A stretch of DNA of 44,413 nt from positions 1-44,413 of the forward strand of contig JBDZVX010000005.1 in NCBI GenBank assembly GCA_040255925.1, read 5' to 3'. Source of the stretch: Nitrolancea sp040255925 (GTDB lineage Bacteria; Chloroflexota; Chloroflexia; Thermomicrobiales; Thermomicrobiaceae). The translations under genes were made by a program, and so were the position numbers. Shown here one piece after another: positions 1 through 9,634 of the stretch; the first letter of the stretch is position 1; every line of letters begins with the position of its first letter. Under the pieces are notes generated by a model. It did no database searches. It was given only the letters and a program-made list of their open reading frames with translations, and was not told the DNA's origin.

Positions 1-240
1 CAGACTGAAAGCACCGCCTGAAGACCACGGCATTGTAGGAACGCTTCCAGCAGCGCGTCAACCATTGGCGCGGTATATACGAAGCACGGCGAGCCCATCC
101 CGCCAGGCGCGCACCTGGAGGCGACACCCCCCGCGGTACCGGAAAGGGGCACGAGCGTGACACCCAGTGAGTGGCCGGTAGAGGCGAGCCAGCGTCAGTT
201 CGGCGTCCCGGTTCTAACGACGTGCGAGGCGCCATTCAGG
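1..240. other. left edge, downstream of nuoN; no confident gene
   Basis: No confident gene and no obvious terminator. On the minus strand an open frame starts with ATG at 65 and runs off the left edge (21 codons, beginning MVDALLEAFLQCRG). It has no Shine-Dalgarno sequence, although a TATATA lies about 9 bases upstream. It could be the start of a gene outside the window, but it is too short to call. Confidence 0.3.
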
Positions 241-1740
241 CTAGAGCGGCAGCGCCGTGAACGCCACAACCCAGTTCTGGGCCAGATCCAGCACGTAGCC
301 GGAAAAGAGCCCAAACACGATGGTTCCTACCGTCATCAGAAGCAGACCGGTGCCCAGCAAAGGCGTGCCGCTGTATTTCCGTTCGGGGACGGGATCGTTG
401 AAATACATGGCGACGACGACCCGGAGGTAGTAGAACGCGGATACCGCGCTCATGATCACGACGGCGACCGCCAACCAGATCAAACCCGACTGAATAGCGG
501 CCAGGATGACGTAATACTTCGCATAGAAGCCAACCAGCGGTGGCATACCCATCAGCGATAGCATGAAGACGGTCATTGCCGCCGCCGCCAGCGGGCTCCG
601 CGTCGCCAAGCCGTTGAAGTCATCGAGATCTGACCCGTGGCCACGGTGCTGGATCCAGGTAACGACGCCGAAGGCACCGATATTCATGAAGGCGTAGGCG
701 AAGAGGTAGAACAGCATGCTGCTGACGCTTCGATCATCCGGGCTGGCCCCGGAATACGCCGCCAGCGCGACCAGCATGTAGCCGGTGTGGCCGATCGACG
801 AGTAGCCGAGCATTCGCTTGACGTTGCGCTGAGAAATCGCCACTACGTTGCCGAAGATCATCGTCACCACCGCGAGAACGGTGATCAACGAGAGCCAGCT
901 CCCGCTCAGCGGCCCGAGCGCCTCAACCAAGATCCGCGCCATTGCCGCGAAGCCCGCGACCTTGGGAACGACGGACATGTAGCCACTGACCGGGGTGGGC
1001 GCACCCTCATAGGCATCCGGCGTCCACATGTGGAACGGAACCGCCGCGACCTTGAAACCGAGGCCAATCACCAAGAGGAGCAACGCCAGGAGGAGCGACG
1101 CTTCGAGCGGGCCTTGCCCGGTGACCATCGGGCGCAGATGAGCGGCGATACCATGGAGATCAGTCGTACCGGTCACCCCGTAGATCCAGGCCATCCCGTA
1201 GATCAGGATCGCGGTGGCGAATGCACCCAGCAGGAAGTACTTCAGCGCACCTTCGATCGAGGTCAACCGCCGCCGGGCGAACCCGGTTAGGGTATAGATT
1301 GCCAGCGAGCCCATCTCGATGCCGAGGAAGATGATCAACAGGTCGCCAGCCGCGCCGACCAGCATGGTGCCGAGAATCGAGAAGTTTAGGAGCACGAGAT
1401 ATTCCGGTAACGGCATGTTGCCGGGTTCTTCCGTCCCCTGAACGTATGAGGACGAAATCATTACCGACAAGAAGCCTGCGACCAGCACCACGATGTTGAC
1501 GAACAAGCTAAAGTAGTCGGCCTTAAACATGGTGCCGAAGGTCGACTGCCCGGCCGCCCAGTCGATGGTGAGATTAGAAGCCAGCGCAAGGGCGAATCCG
1601 GCGAGCGCGAGCCAGGTCAAGTGGCGGTGCTGTTGGCGCGGCAAGAGGACGTCTCCGGCCAGCAGGAGGATCGCCGTCCCCAAGACAATGAACTCAGGGA
1701 GCAGCAAGCCCCATTCCGGACTCACGAGTTCCAATGGCAC
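241..1740 (-). CDS. nuoN: NADH-quinone oxidoreductase subunit N
   Basis: NuoN is one of the three antiporter-like proton-pumping membrane subunits of respiratory complex I. The 499-residue product is almost entirely hydrophobic, about 14 membrane segments, and carries the family core with the conserved lysine in GLGFKVAAVPFHMWTPDAYEG, followed by TPVSGYMSVVPK. Length is normal for bacterial NuoN. The start is GTG at 1740, preceded by AAGGAG at about 9 bases. It is the last gene of the nuo operon, 76 bp after nuoM, and the usual L-M-N order is kept. The assignment rests on sequence similarity recalled for the family and on operon position. Confidence 0.95.
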   Translation of the reverse strand: MPLELVSPEWGLLLPEFIVLGTAILLLAGDVLLPRQQHRHLTWLALAGFALALASNLTIDWAAGQSTFGTMFKADYFSLFVNIVVLVAGFLSVMISSSYVQGTEEPGNMPLPEYLVLLNFSILGTMLVGAAGDLLIIFLGIEMGSLAIYTLTGFARRRLTSIEGALKYFLLGAFATAILIYGMAWIYGVTGTTDLHGIAAHLRPMVTGQGPLEASLLLALLLLVIGLGFKVAAVPFHMWTPDAYEGAPTPVSGYMSVVPKVAGFAAMARILVEALGPLSGSWLSLITVLAVVTMIFGNVVAISQRNVKRMLGYSSIGHTGYMLVALAAYSGASPDDRSVSSMLFYLFAYAFMNIGAFGVVTWIQHRGHGSDLDDFNGLATRSPLAAAAMTVFMLSLMGMPPLVGFYAKYYVILAAIQSGLIWLAVAVVIMSAVSAFYYLRVVVAMYFNDPVPERKYSGTPLLGTGLLLMTVGTIVFGLFSGYVLDLAQNWVVAFTALPL

Positions 1741-1816
1741 GCTGGTTCTCCTTCACCAGTCGGCACGGCGCTGGTCAGCCCGCCGTACCGCATCCTCATG
1801 TTCCCGATTCCGCCTT

Positions 1817-3418
1817 TTAGAGCCCTACGCCCCCGTAGAATTGCGTCAACAGTTCGACAGCCGGCTTGACGAGATCCATAACCGGCCCCGGCTGGACGCC
1901 GATCCAAAGCGTCAACAGCGCCAACGGTACCAATGTCACGACTTCCTTGAAATCGACATCCCGGAAGGTCTGCGGCGGCACAAAGTGTGGATCGTGGGAC
2001 GTCGAACCACCCATTACCGGATGGGGCGCTCCATGATGGCCACCGGCCCCAACCAACTTGGACGCCGGGTCGCTGGCATCCGGTGGTTCGCCCGGCGCTC
2101 GCACCCAAACAACGCGCTGATACATCCACATCATGTACCAAGCGGACAGGATGACCACCACCATCGAGGCCGCGCCGGCCCAGGGATAGACACGGAAGGT
2201 TCCGATCAGGGCTAGGAACTCCCCGACGAACCCACTGAGTCCAGGCAAGCCGACCGAAGCAAACATGAAGAAGCCGAAGAACGTGGCATAGACTGGCATG
2301 TTTGTTGCCAGCCCACCGAACGCCTTGATGAGGCGGGTATGGCCCCGGTTGTAAATCATGCCGACCAGGAGGAAGAGTGCGCCGGTGACCAGGCCGTGGC
2401 TGATCATGACGATCATGGCGCCATATAGGCCCTGTGAGGTGAGCGAGAAGATGCCGAGCGTAACGAAGCCCATATGACTCACCGAAGAGTATGCCACCAG
2501 CTTCTTCAAATCCGGTTGGACAAGCGCGACTAACGCACCATATATGATCGCAATGACCGAGAGGACAATGATATAGGGTGCCAAAGCCCGCGTTGCATCA
2601 GGGAAGAGCGGCAGGTTGAACCGGAGGAGACCGTATCCGCCCATCTTGAGGAGCACGCCGGCCAGGATCACGGACCCGGCGGTCGGTGCTTCCACGTGCG
2701 CGTCCGGCAACCAAGTATGGAAGGGCCACATCGGCACTTTGATCGCGAATGCCACAAAGAAGGCCAGGAAGACGAGGATTTGGAAAGTGTATCCATAAGT
2801 CCCCTGAGCCAACTCCTGGACGTTCAACGTCCGGATACCGGTCTCCTCGAAGTACGACTGGTACATGGCGATGATACCCACCAGCATCAGGAGACTACCG
2901 GCGAGCGTGTACAGGAAGAATTTGACCGCCGCGTAGATCCGGTTCTTACTCCCCCAAATCCCGATCAGGAGCGCCATCGGGATCAGCATGACCTCCCAGA
3001 AGATGTAGAAGAGGAAGAGATCCAGGCTGATGAAGACGCCGATCATACCGGTTTCAAGCAGGAGCATCGCGATCATATACTCGCGGACCCGGTTTTTGAT
3101 CGGATCCCAGGACGCGATGATCGAGATGACGCTGAGCAGCGTCGTCAGTACGATCAACGGCACGCTGATGCCGTCAACACCGAGCCGGTAGGCCACGCCC
3201 ACGCCCGGCAGCCAGGTATGGACCTCACTGAACTGCATCGCGTCGCTGGTGGTGTCGAACCCGGCGAGCATGATCAACGAAAAGACGAAAGACAGGGACG
3301 AGGCGAGCAAGGCAACCCAGCGCGCCACGTTCGCCGAGGCCGTCGCCCAGAACACGATGATCAGCGCGCCGACCAGCGGCGTGTAGGTCATCAAACTGAG
3401 GATCGGGAGATTCTCCAA
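1817..3418 (-). CDS. nuoM: NADH-quinone oxidoreductase subunit M
   Basis: NuoM is an antiporter-like proton-pumping subunit of complex I in the cytoplasmic membrane. The 533-residue product has about 14 membrane helices and the family signatures KVPMWPFHTWLPDAHVEAPT, with the conserved lysine in helix 7, and LKKLVAYSSVSHMGFV. The start is a TTG at 3418, preceded by GAGGAG at about 8 bases, and no better ATG lies nearby. nuoL ends 19 bp upstream, so the two are clearly co-transcribed. A polar glycine/histidine-rich loop near residues 435-470 (GAGGHHGAPHPVMGG) is a lineage-specific feature. Confidence 0.95.
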   Translation of the reverse strand: MENLPILSLMTYTPLVGALIIVFWATASANVARWVALLASSLSFVFSLIMLAGFDTTSDAMQFSEVHTWLPGVGVAYRLGVDGISVPLIVLTTLLSVISIIASWDPIKNRVREYMIAMLLLETGMIGVFISLDLFLFYIFWEVMLIPMALLIGIWGSKNRIYAAVKFFLYTLAGSLLMLVGIIAMYQSYFEETGIRTLNVQELAQGTYGYTFQILVFLAFFVAFAIKVPMWPFHTWLPDAHVEAPTAGSVILAGVLLKMGGYGLLRFNLPLFPDATRALAPYIIVLSVIAIIYGALVALVQPDLKKLVAYSSVSHMGFVTLGIFSLTSQGLYGAMIVMISHGLVTGALFLLVGMIYNRGHTRLIKAFGGLATNMPVYATFFGFFMFASVGLPGLSGFVGEFLALIGTFRVYPWAGAASMVVVILSAWYMMWMYQRVVWVRAPGEPPDASDPASKLVGAGGHHGAPHPVMGGSTSHDPHFVPPQTFRDVDFKEVVTLVPLALLTLWIGVQPGPVMDLVKPAVELLTQFYGGVGL

Positions 3419-3437
3419 CGCTGAACTCCTCTACCGC

Positions 3438-5339
3438 CTACTGGAACAGATTGCTCCCGGTTACCAAATAGACACCCACGATGACGACCGCGCCCAACGC
3501 GATCGCGAGCGCGTAGTTGGCAACGAGACCGGTCTGAACCAGCCGTGCCCGCTGACTGCTGAACGATAGGACCTTTGCGATACCGTTCACCGTTCCATCG
3601 ATGAGCTTCACATCAACGAACCGCCAGAGGAAGACCGAGAACAGGTATAGCGGGTGAACGATGAGGACTTCATAGATTTCATCGAAGAACCACCGGTTAT
3701 AGAACAGCTTATAGAATGGCTCGAACTGCCGTGCCACCAGCTTCGGGTTGATCGAGCCGCTGATATAGGCCGCATAGGCGGTACCGATCCCGCCGACCGC
3801 GATTACGGTCGAAACGAGCCCGAACACCAGCGTCGTCGCCATCGTCACTTCGTGCCCGTGCGCCTCCGCCCCGTGGCTGAAGACCGGCTGGATGAACTGG
3901 TGGAACCAGCCATGCTCCGGCGGGAATCCGATAAACCCGATCAGTGCGGCGGGTATCGCCAGCAGCACGAGCGGACCAGCCATGCTCCAGGGTGATTCAT
4001 GCGGGTGCACGTGATGCGGATCGAACCGCGGCTTCCCGTGGAACGTCATAAAGACCACACGGAACATGTAGAGCGCGGTGAAGAATGCCGCCACTAAACC
4101 GACCGCCGCGATAACTGGATGCCCGCCAACCCAGGCGCCGACGATAATTTCGTCCTTGCTCCAAAAGCCGGCCAGAGGCATCAAGCCGGCATTTGCCGCC
4201 GCGCCGATCAGGAATGTCCAGTAGGTGATCGGCATAAACTTCTTGAGACCGCCCATATGGCGCATGTCCTGCTCGTCGTGCATCCCGTGGATCACGCTAC
4301 CGGCGCCGAGGAAGAGCAACCCTTTGAACGCCGCGTGCGTCACCAGATGGAAGATCGCCGCACCCCAGGCGCCAACACCGAGCGCGAAGGCCATATACCC
4401 GAGCTGACTCACGGTCGAGTACGCGATGACCTTTTTAATATCGAACTGGGTGATACCGATGGTCGCCGCCACGAACGCGGTCGCCGCGCCAACGATGGCC
4501 ATCGTTTGCATCGCCGTTGGCGAAGCACTGAAAATCGGGAACGACCGCGCCACCATAAAGATGCCGGCGGTCACCATGGTCGCGGCATGAATGAGCGCGG
4601 AGACCGGCGTCGGACCCTCCATCGCGTCCGGCAACCAGACGAACAACGGAATCTGGGCCGATTTTCCGATCGCGCCGGTGAATAACAGGAGGGCGATGAG
4701 CGTGAGCGTCCCCTGCGCAACCGATCCGACGCCTTCGAAGATCTGCGCGTAGTTCAAGGTCCCGAACGTGGTGAAGATCAGCATGACCCCGATGCCGAAG
4801 CCGACATCACCAACGCGGTTGACGATGAACGCTTTCTTAGCCGCCTGCGCCGCAGAATAGCGCCGGTACCAGAAGCCGATCAACAGGTAGGAGCAAAGAC
4901 CCACCGCCTCCCAGAAGACGAACAGGATAAGATAGTTGTTGCTCATGATGAGCATCAACATCGAGAAGACGAAGAGGTTCAAGTAGGAGAAGAAGCGGTA
5001 GAAGCCAGGATCACCGTGCATGTACCCAACGGAGTAGATGTGGACCAGGAAGCTGACGCCGGTAACGACCAGCAGCATAATCGCCGTCAACTGGTCGACA
5101 TAGAGCGTCACCGGGATTTGGAAATCTCCAGCCGGGATCCACGTATAGAGATGCTGGCTGAACGCCTCACCGGTCCGCAAAACCTGCATGAACGCAGGGA
5201 TACTGACCGCGAAGGAGATCCCAACGGCCAGGATCGCCAGCCAGTGAGCCCGGTTCTTGATATACCAGCGCCCGAAGATCAAGTTGATCGCGGAGGCGAC
5301 CAGCGGCGCCAGCGGGATCAAATATAGCCAGTTGGCCAT
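3438..5339 (-). CDS. nuoL: NADH-quinone oxidoreductase subunit L
   Basis: NuoL is the distal antiporter-like subunit of complex I, which carries the long lateral helix along the membrane arm. At 633 residues it is slightly longer than the E. coli protein. Visible signatures include KSAQIPLFVWLPDAMEGPTP with the conserved lysine, SALIHAATMVTAG, and KKVIAYSTVSQLGYM. A histidine-rich cytoplasmic loop follows the core (PRFDPHHVHPHES). The start is ATG at 5339; its Shine-Dalgarno GGAGAG is about 14 bases away. Gaps to neighbours are 113 bp to nuoK and 19 bp to nuoM. Confidence 0.96.
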   Translation of the reverse strand: MANWLYLIPLAPLVASAINLIFGRWYIKNRAHWLAILAVGISFAVSIPAFMQVLRTGEAFSQHLYTWIPAGDFQIPVTLYVDQLTAIMLLVVTGVSFLVHIYSVGYMHGDPGFYRFFSYLNLFVFSMLMLIMSNNYLILFVFWEAVGLCSYLLIGFWYRRYSAAQAAKKAFIVNRVGDVGFGIGVMLIFTTFGTLNYAQIFEGVGSVAQGTLTLIALLLFTGAIGKSAQIPLFVWLPDAMEGPTPVSALIHAATMVTAGIFMVARSFPIFSASPTAMQTMAIVGAATAFVAATIGITQFDIKKVIAYSTVSQLGYMAFALGVGAWGAAIFHLVTHAAFKGLLFLGAGSVIHGMHDEQDMRHMGGLKKFMPITYWTFLIGAAANAGLMPLAGFWSKDEIIVGAWVGGHPVIAAVGLVAAFFTALYMFRVVFMTFHGKPRFDPHHVHPHESPWSMAGPLVLLAIPAALIGFIGFPPEHGWFHQFIQPVFSHGAEAHGHEVTMATTLVFGLVSTVIAVGGIGTAYAAYISGSINPKLVARQFEPFYKLFYNRWFFDEIYEVLIVHPLYLFSVFLWRFVDVKLIDGTVNGIAKVLSFSSQRARLVQTGLVANYALAIALGAVVIVGVYLVTGSNLFQ

Positions 5340-5452
5340 CTGCGGCTACACTCTCCTACGTCCACGCGAGCCGGCGACCGTCGCTGCCATACGACTGCCG
5401 ACCCGTGCCTTCCATCCGTTCCGGTTCCCAGGCCAGGCGCGAAACCGGCCGA

Positions 5453-5761
5453 TCATTCCCGCAGCTCGTGCACCTGGTCGATATCGACGGTATCCAGCCG
5501 GCGCGACAACGCCATGATGATCCCCAGACCGACGACCGCCTCCGCCGCCGCGATCGCGATGATGAAGAGCGCGAAGGTCTGCCCGATCATTGAGTTCTGC
5601 TCCCAGGCGAACCCTACGAAGCTGATGTTGACGGCGTTCATCATCAACTCGATACACATGAAGATCACGAGGACGTTCCGGCGCGTCAGCACGCCAATCA
5701 TCCCGATGATGAAGAGCGCCGCGCTCAGGAACAGGAAGTGCTGCGCGGTAAGCTCACTCAT
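5453..5761 (-). CDS. nuoK: NADH-quinone oxidoreductase subunit K
   Basis: NuoK is a small three-helix subunit of the complex I membrane domain, homologous to the MrpC antiporter subunit. The 102-residue product has the usual length. It shows the conserved glutamate in the second helix (FMCIELMMNAVN) and a third helix with the acidic residue in IAIAAAEAVVGLGI, both part of the hydrophilic axis for proton movement. The ATG overlaps the nuoJ stop as ATGA, so translation of J and K is likely coupled. Confidence 0.95.
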   Translation of the reverse strand: MSELTAQHFLFLSAALFIIGMIGVLTRRNVLVIFMCIELMMNAVNISFVGFAWEQNSMIGQTFALFIIAIAAAEAVVGLGIIMALSRRLDTVDIDQVHELRE

Positions 5762-6483
5762 TTCTGTTCCCGCTCCCCCCAGACCGGTTGATCGACAAAT
5801 TCGTCCCCAGACTTGGCCATCACCAATTCCCGCTCACCCGCCTCCGGCTTGAGATACCCAGGTCCAAGGGCTGCAACATCATCCAGCCGGCCCTGCTGAT
5901 CGGTTCCACGCGGATGACCGAGCGAAATAGTGAAGACCTGCCGTGGAATCTCGACGCGAAGCTTCGGCGTTTCCGGCCGGGCAAGAACGAGCGCCCCAAT
6001 GGTGGCGACCAGGAGGATGAGCGCCGTCGCTTGAATAGGAAGAACGTAGCCGGAGTAGAGCACCTGGCCGATCGCCTGCACGTTACCACCCACCGCTTGA
6101 ACGGCCTCGGGCGTCCACGGGCCCGGCTGAGCGGTCATGGTGTGAGTCACGATGCCAACGGCAACCTCACCGAAGAGCATCACACCCAGGATGAACCCGA
6201 GTAGACGCTGAACCGGCCGGCCACCATGGAACTCCGGCAAGTCCTCTTGATGAACGAGCATAATGACGAAGAGGACCAGCACCAGGATGGCACCGGTATA
6301 GACGATGATCTGGACCGCGGCCAAGAACTCCGCCCGCAGGATCAGGTACACCGCCGCGACGTTGATGAACGCCACCACCAACGACACCGCGCTATGCACC
6401 GGATTCCGGGCGAGCACAACGCCCGCGGCGGAAATCACCGCCATTACTGCTAAGATGTCGAAGACCAATGCTTCAGCAGACAT
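5758..6483 (-). CDS. nuoJ: NADH-quinone oxidoreductase subunit J
   Basis: NuoJ is a five-helix subunit of the complex I membrane arm next to NuoK and NuoA. The first 150 residues match the family (NPVHSAVSLVVAFINVAAVYL, VQIIVYTGAILVLVLFVIML). At 241 residues it is longer than typical, because a polar C-terminal tail of about 70 residues rich in E, R and G follows the last helix. The start is ATG at 6483 with a GGAG motif upstream. The 113 bp between nuoJ and nuoH hold no coding sequence; many bacteria have nuoI at that point. Confidence 0.94.
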   Translation of the reverse strand: MSAEALVFDILAVMAVISAAGVVLARNPVHSAVSLVVAFINVAAVYLILRAEFLAAVQIIVYTGAILVLVLFVIMLVHQEDLPEFHGGRPVQRLLGFILGVMLFGEVAVGIVTHTMTAQPGPWTPEAVQAVGGNVQAIGQVLYSGYVLPIQATALILLVATIGALVLARPETPKLRVEIPRQVFTISLGHPRGTDQQGRLDDVAALGPGYLKPEAGERELVMAKSGDEFVDQPVWGEREQK

Positions 6484-6596
6484 TACGCTCCGCTATCTCC
6501 TCGCTCTTCCAACATCCCTGATGCCCGGCATGGGCACGGTCGAAACGGATCCACATGGCTGCCCATAGCCGCACAGATCGCGACTGCTTATCGCCC

Positions 6597-7616
6597 TCAC
6601 AGCATCCCGAGTCCCCAGAGCCGGATCAGGCCGGTCAAGGCCACATTGATCAGCACCAGTGGCATCAACACTTTCCAGGCAAGCCCCATCAATTGGTCGT
6701 ACCGGAACCGGGGCAGTGTCGTCCGCAGCCAGATATAGAAGAAGAGGAACACAGCTGCCTTGAGGACCAACCACCAAACACCGGCCGCGAACGGCCCGTC
6801 CGTACCCCCCAAGAAGAGGGTCGAGGCGAGCAACGAGACGATGATCATGCTGATGTATTCGGCCAGGAAGTAGAAGGAGAACCGGAATCCGGAGTATTCG
6901 GTGTGGAAGCCCGAGATGAGCTCGGTCTCCGCCTCCGGGAGGTCGAACGGAATCCGGTTCGTCTCCGCGACCGCGGCGATCAGGAAGATGACGAAGGCCA
7001 GAGGCTGACTCAGGATGTACCAGTTGGGAATCTGGATCGGCCCAAAGTTCAAGGTCTGTTGCTGCTGCTGCATGATCTCGACCAGGCTCAGTGATCCGGA
7101 GAGGATAAAAATGCCGACCAGGGAGAGTCCGAAGACAATCTCATAGCTGACCACCTGCGCGGCCGACCTGAGCGCACCGAGCAGCGAATACCGGTTGGCC
7201 GAGGCGTAGCCACCGAGGATGATCCCGTACACGCCCATCGAGCCCATGGCTAAGACGTAGAGAACGGCAACATTGATATCACTAACGTAGAGGTTGACTG
7301 GAATACCGAAGATGTGGATGGTCTCACCGAAGGGGATGACCGCGGCGGCCAGTGGCGCGGTGACGAATGAGATGAGCGGAGCGATTAAGAAGATCCGCTT
7401 ATCGGCATTCGCCGGGATCAGATCCTCTTTCGACAAGAGCTTGGCACCGTCGGCGAGCGGCTGGAGCAACCCGAACGGCCCCGTCCGGTTCGGCCCAATC
7501 CGGTCCTGCATGATCGCCATGACCTTGCGTTCGATCCAGGTCATGTAGGCCATCAGCCCGAGCAAGATATTCAGCAAGACGAACGAAAATATGTAACTCG
7601 TTATCAAGTGTTCCAT
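6597..7616 (-). CDS. nuoH: NADH-quinone oxidoreductase subunit H
   Basis: NuoH, an eight-helix membrane subunit, forms part of the quinone-binding channel and links the peripheral and membrane arms. The 339-residue product carries WIERKVMAIMQDRIGPNR near the N-terminus and RIPFDLPEAETELISGFHTEYSG in the loop facing NuoB and NuoD, both diagnostic. Length is normal. Oddity: a run of five glutamines around residues 184-188, in a loop. nuoD ends 143 bp upstream, the largest gap in the operon, and that gap contains a 24-nt palindrome. Confidence 0.96.
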   Translation of the reverse strand: MEHLITSYIFSFVLLNILLGLMAYMTWIERKVMAIMQDRIGPNRTGPFGLLQPLADGAKLLSKEDLIPANADKRIFLIAPLISFVTAPLAAAVIPFGETIHIFGIPVNLYVSDINVAVLYVLAMGSMGVYGIILGGYASANRYSLLGALRSAAQVVSYEIVFGLSLVGIFILSGSLSLVEIMQQQQQTLNFGPIQIPNWYILSQPLAFVIFLIAAVAETNRIPFDLPEAETELISGFHTEYSGFRFSFYFLAEYISMIIVSLLASTLFLGGTDGPFAAGVWWLVLKAAVFLFFYIWLRTTLPRFRYDQLMGLAWKVLMPLVLINVALTGLIRLWGLGML

Positions 7617-7683
7617 ATCGAACGCTTACCCAACTCCTCTGGGCGGCCGGCCTGGCCCGCTACCATCCCCTAGAATGATAATG

Positions 7684-7707
7684 GAGCGCGGAGCATGCTC
7701 CGTGCTC
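7684..7707. repeat. 24-nt palindrome in the nuoD-nuoH gap
   Basis: GAGCGCGGAGCA is followed directly by its near-perfect reverse complement, with one G-T wobble and a centre of GCATGC. As RNA on the nuo transcript it would form a long stem. No T-run follows, so it is unlikely to be a full intrinsic terminator. It may be an mRNA-stabilising or processing hairpin, or a protein operator. Confidence 0.5.
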
Positions 7708-7759
7708 ACTCAGAACTCGTTTCCCCATCAACCCAAGACCGTACAGGAACAAAGGCCGG

Positions 7760-8989
7760 CTACCGATCCACCGACCCCAGAACAATGTCAATCGTCCCGA
7801 TGAGGGCGACGACATCAGCCAGCAATGCCCCCTCCGCCATGTAGGGAAGCACTTGGAGGTTCACGAAATCTGGAGTCCGGACGCGAAGCCGGTAGGGGAT
7901 CGGCGACCCGTCACTCACGATATAGTAGCCGAGCTCCCCCTTGGAGTGCTCGATTGACATATAGACTTCACCCTTCGGCGGGGAGAAGCCCTTAATCACC
8001 CAAATGAAGTGACGCTGCATGTCTTCCGCCGTAGTCATGACGCTCTTGTGCGGCGGAATGACGTAGTTCGATTCGGAGAGCGAGAGCGGCCCATCGGCCG
8101 GCATCTGATCCAGGCATTGCTCGATGATCTTGAGCACCTGCCGCATCTCTTCCATCCGCACCAGATAACGGTCATAGACATCGCCATGGGTCCCCAGCGG
8201 CACCTCGAAGTTGATCCGGTCGTACAGGAGATACGGATTCGCCTTGCGGATATCGTAGTTGATACCCGACCCACGCAAGCAGGCTCCGGTAAGCCCGTAC
8301 GAAATGGCGGCCTCCGGCTCGATCACGCCAACCCCTCGGGTCCGGGCAAGCCAGATCGGATTAGCCGAGAGCAGTTCTTCATATTCTTTCTGCATCGCCG
8401 GGAAGATCTTAATGAAGTCCCGGACCATCCCCGGCAACTCCGGCGGAATCGGGCGCGAGAACCCACCGATCTCCATCATATTCGTCGTTAAGCGCGCTCC
8501 ACAGAATTTCTCGAAGATATCGAGCACCAGTTCGCGCTCACGGAAGCAATAGAGCGACATCGAGAGCGCGCCAATATCGAGCGCGTGCGTCCCGAGCCAG
8601 ACAAGGTGGGAGGCCATGCGGGAGAGCTCGGCAAAGATCATCCGCCAGTACTGTGCCCGCTCCGGTGCTTCGATTCCACACAGCTTTTCAACCGTGAGCA
8701 CGTAGCCGAGGTTATTCAAAGGCGCCGCGACATAGTCGGTGCGGTCGGTCCAGGGCGTAAACTGCGAGTACCGGTGGGTCTCACCGAGTTTCTCAATCCC
8801 GCGGTGCAGGTAACCGATCATTGGGTCACACCCAACGATCGTTTCCCCTTCCAGCGCCAGCAGGACGCGCAACACCCCGTGCGTGCTCGGGTGCTGGGGA
8901 CCCATGTTCAGGACGAGTTCCCGGCGGTTCTCGGCGATTCGCCGTTCTTCAGAAATATTTACCGTGGTCGGGCTGAGATCGAACGTCAT
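7760..8989 (-). CDS. nuoD: NADH-quinone oxidoreductase subunit D
   Basis: NuoD is the 49-kDa-type peripheral-arm subunit. Together with NuoB and NuoH it forms the quinone site where electrons leave the N2 cluster. The 409-residue product shows LNMGPQHPSTHGVLR at the N-terminus, RGIEKLGE, and a C-terminal SDGSPIPYRLRVRTPDF, as in the family; the nickel-ligating cysteines of hydrogenases are absent, as expected. The frame is open to 9112, but I choose ATG 8989 because it overlaps the nuoC stop as ATGA and gives the usual length. C and D are separate genes here. Confidence 0.95.
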   Translation of the reverse strand: MTFDLSPTTVNISEERRIAENRRELVLNMGPQHPSTHGVLRVLLALEGETIVGCDPMIGYLHRGIEKLGETHRYSQFTPWTDRTDYVAAPLNNLGYVLTVEKLCGIEAPERAQYWRMIFAELSRMASHLVWLGTHALDIGALSMSLYCFRERELVLDIFEKFCGARLTTNMMEIGGFSRPIPPELPGMVRDFIKIFPAMQKEYEELLSANPIWLARTRGVGVIEPEAAISYGLTGACLRGSGINYDIRKANPYLLYDRINFEVPLGTHGDVYDRYLVRMEEMRQVLKIIEQCLDQMPADGPLSLSESNYVIPPHKSVMTTAEDMQRHFIWVIKGFSPPKGEVYMSIEHSKGELGYYIVSDGSPIPYRLRVRTPDFVNLQVLPYMAEGALLADVVALIGTIDIVLGSVDR

Positions 8990-9609
8990 GGCCGTGCCTG
9001 CCTCCGAAGTCTCGACGGCACTCGCGGTGCGGGGTTCTCGAATCCCGGCTGAATATACTCCCGGAAACCCCGCAACGGGTAATCCTTCCGCAGCGGATGT
9101 CCTTCGTCCCAATCTTCAGCAAGCAGGATACGCCGGAGGGACGGGTGGCCCTCGAAGGTAATCCCAAACATATCGTACGCTTCGCGCTCTAGCCAGTTCG
9201 CCGCGGCAAAGACGGGGACCAGCGACGGCACCGTCTGACCGTCATTCACGCCCGCCTTGAGGCGCAACCGGACGCGGTACCGGATCGAATAGAGTTGGAC
9301 GACCACATCAAACCGGGGATCATCCCGCAATTGGAGCATGTCGACCACGGTGACGTCGTTGAGCAACGTATAGCGCAAATCCGGCGCGTCGCGGAGATAC
9401 TCGGCAACCTCCCGCAGTGAATCCCGCTCGACGCGAACGGTCATCTCGTCCCGGAAATTGACCGCGTCGATGTAGGCATGCGGAAAACGCTCACGAATCG
9501 CAAGGACCGCCGGATGCTCATCCGGGTTGGTCGGCCCCCAGTAGCCCTTCCGCCACGGATCAGCCGTGGCCGAACCGGCCGTATCTGCTGTCCTACCTGA
9601 CTCAGACAC
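8986..9609 (-). CDS. nuoC: NADH-quinone oxidoreductase subunit C
   Basis: NuoC is the 30-kDa-type subunit of the complex I peripheral arm. It supports NuoD and has no cofactor. The C-terminal half carries the family signature LEREAYDMFGITFEGHPSLR followed by DWDEGHPLRKDYPL. The frame is open to 9813, but the upstream part overlaps nuoB. I choose GTG at 9609, which has GGAGAGG about 7 bases upstream and gives 207 residues, normal for a stand-alone NuoC. The gap to nuoB is 25 bp, and the 3' end overlaps the nuoD start. Confidence 0.93.
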   Translation of the reverse strand: MSESGRTADTAGSATADPWRKGYWGPTNPDEHPAVLAIRERFPHAYIDAVNFRDEMTVRVERDSLREVAEYLRDAPDLRYTLLNDVTVVDMLQLRDDPRFDVVVQLYSIRYRVRLRLKAGVNDGQTVPSLVPVFAAANWLEREAYDMFGITFEGHPSLRRILLAEDWDEGHPLRKDYPLRGFREYIQPGFENPAPRVPSRLRRQARP

Positions 9610-9634
9610 GTTGTGTCGCCTCTCCAGCCTGTCC

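Noticed and set aside
637..1290. long antisense open frames opposite nuo genes (also around 1529-2215, 2696-3424, 4119-4685)
   Set aside because: They lie opposite strongly recognisable genes and have arginine/histidine/aspartate-rich composition typical of antisense reading in high-GC DNA.
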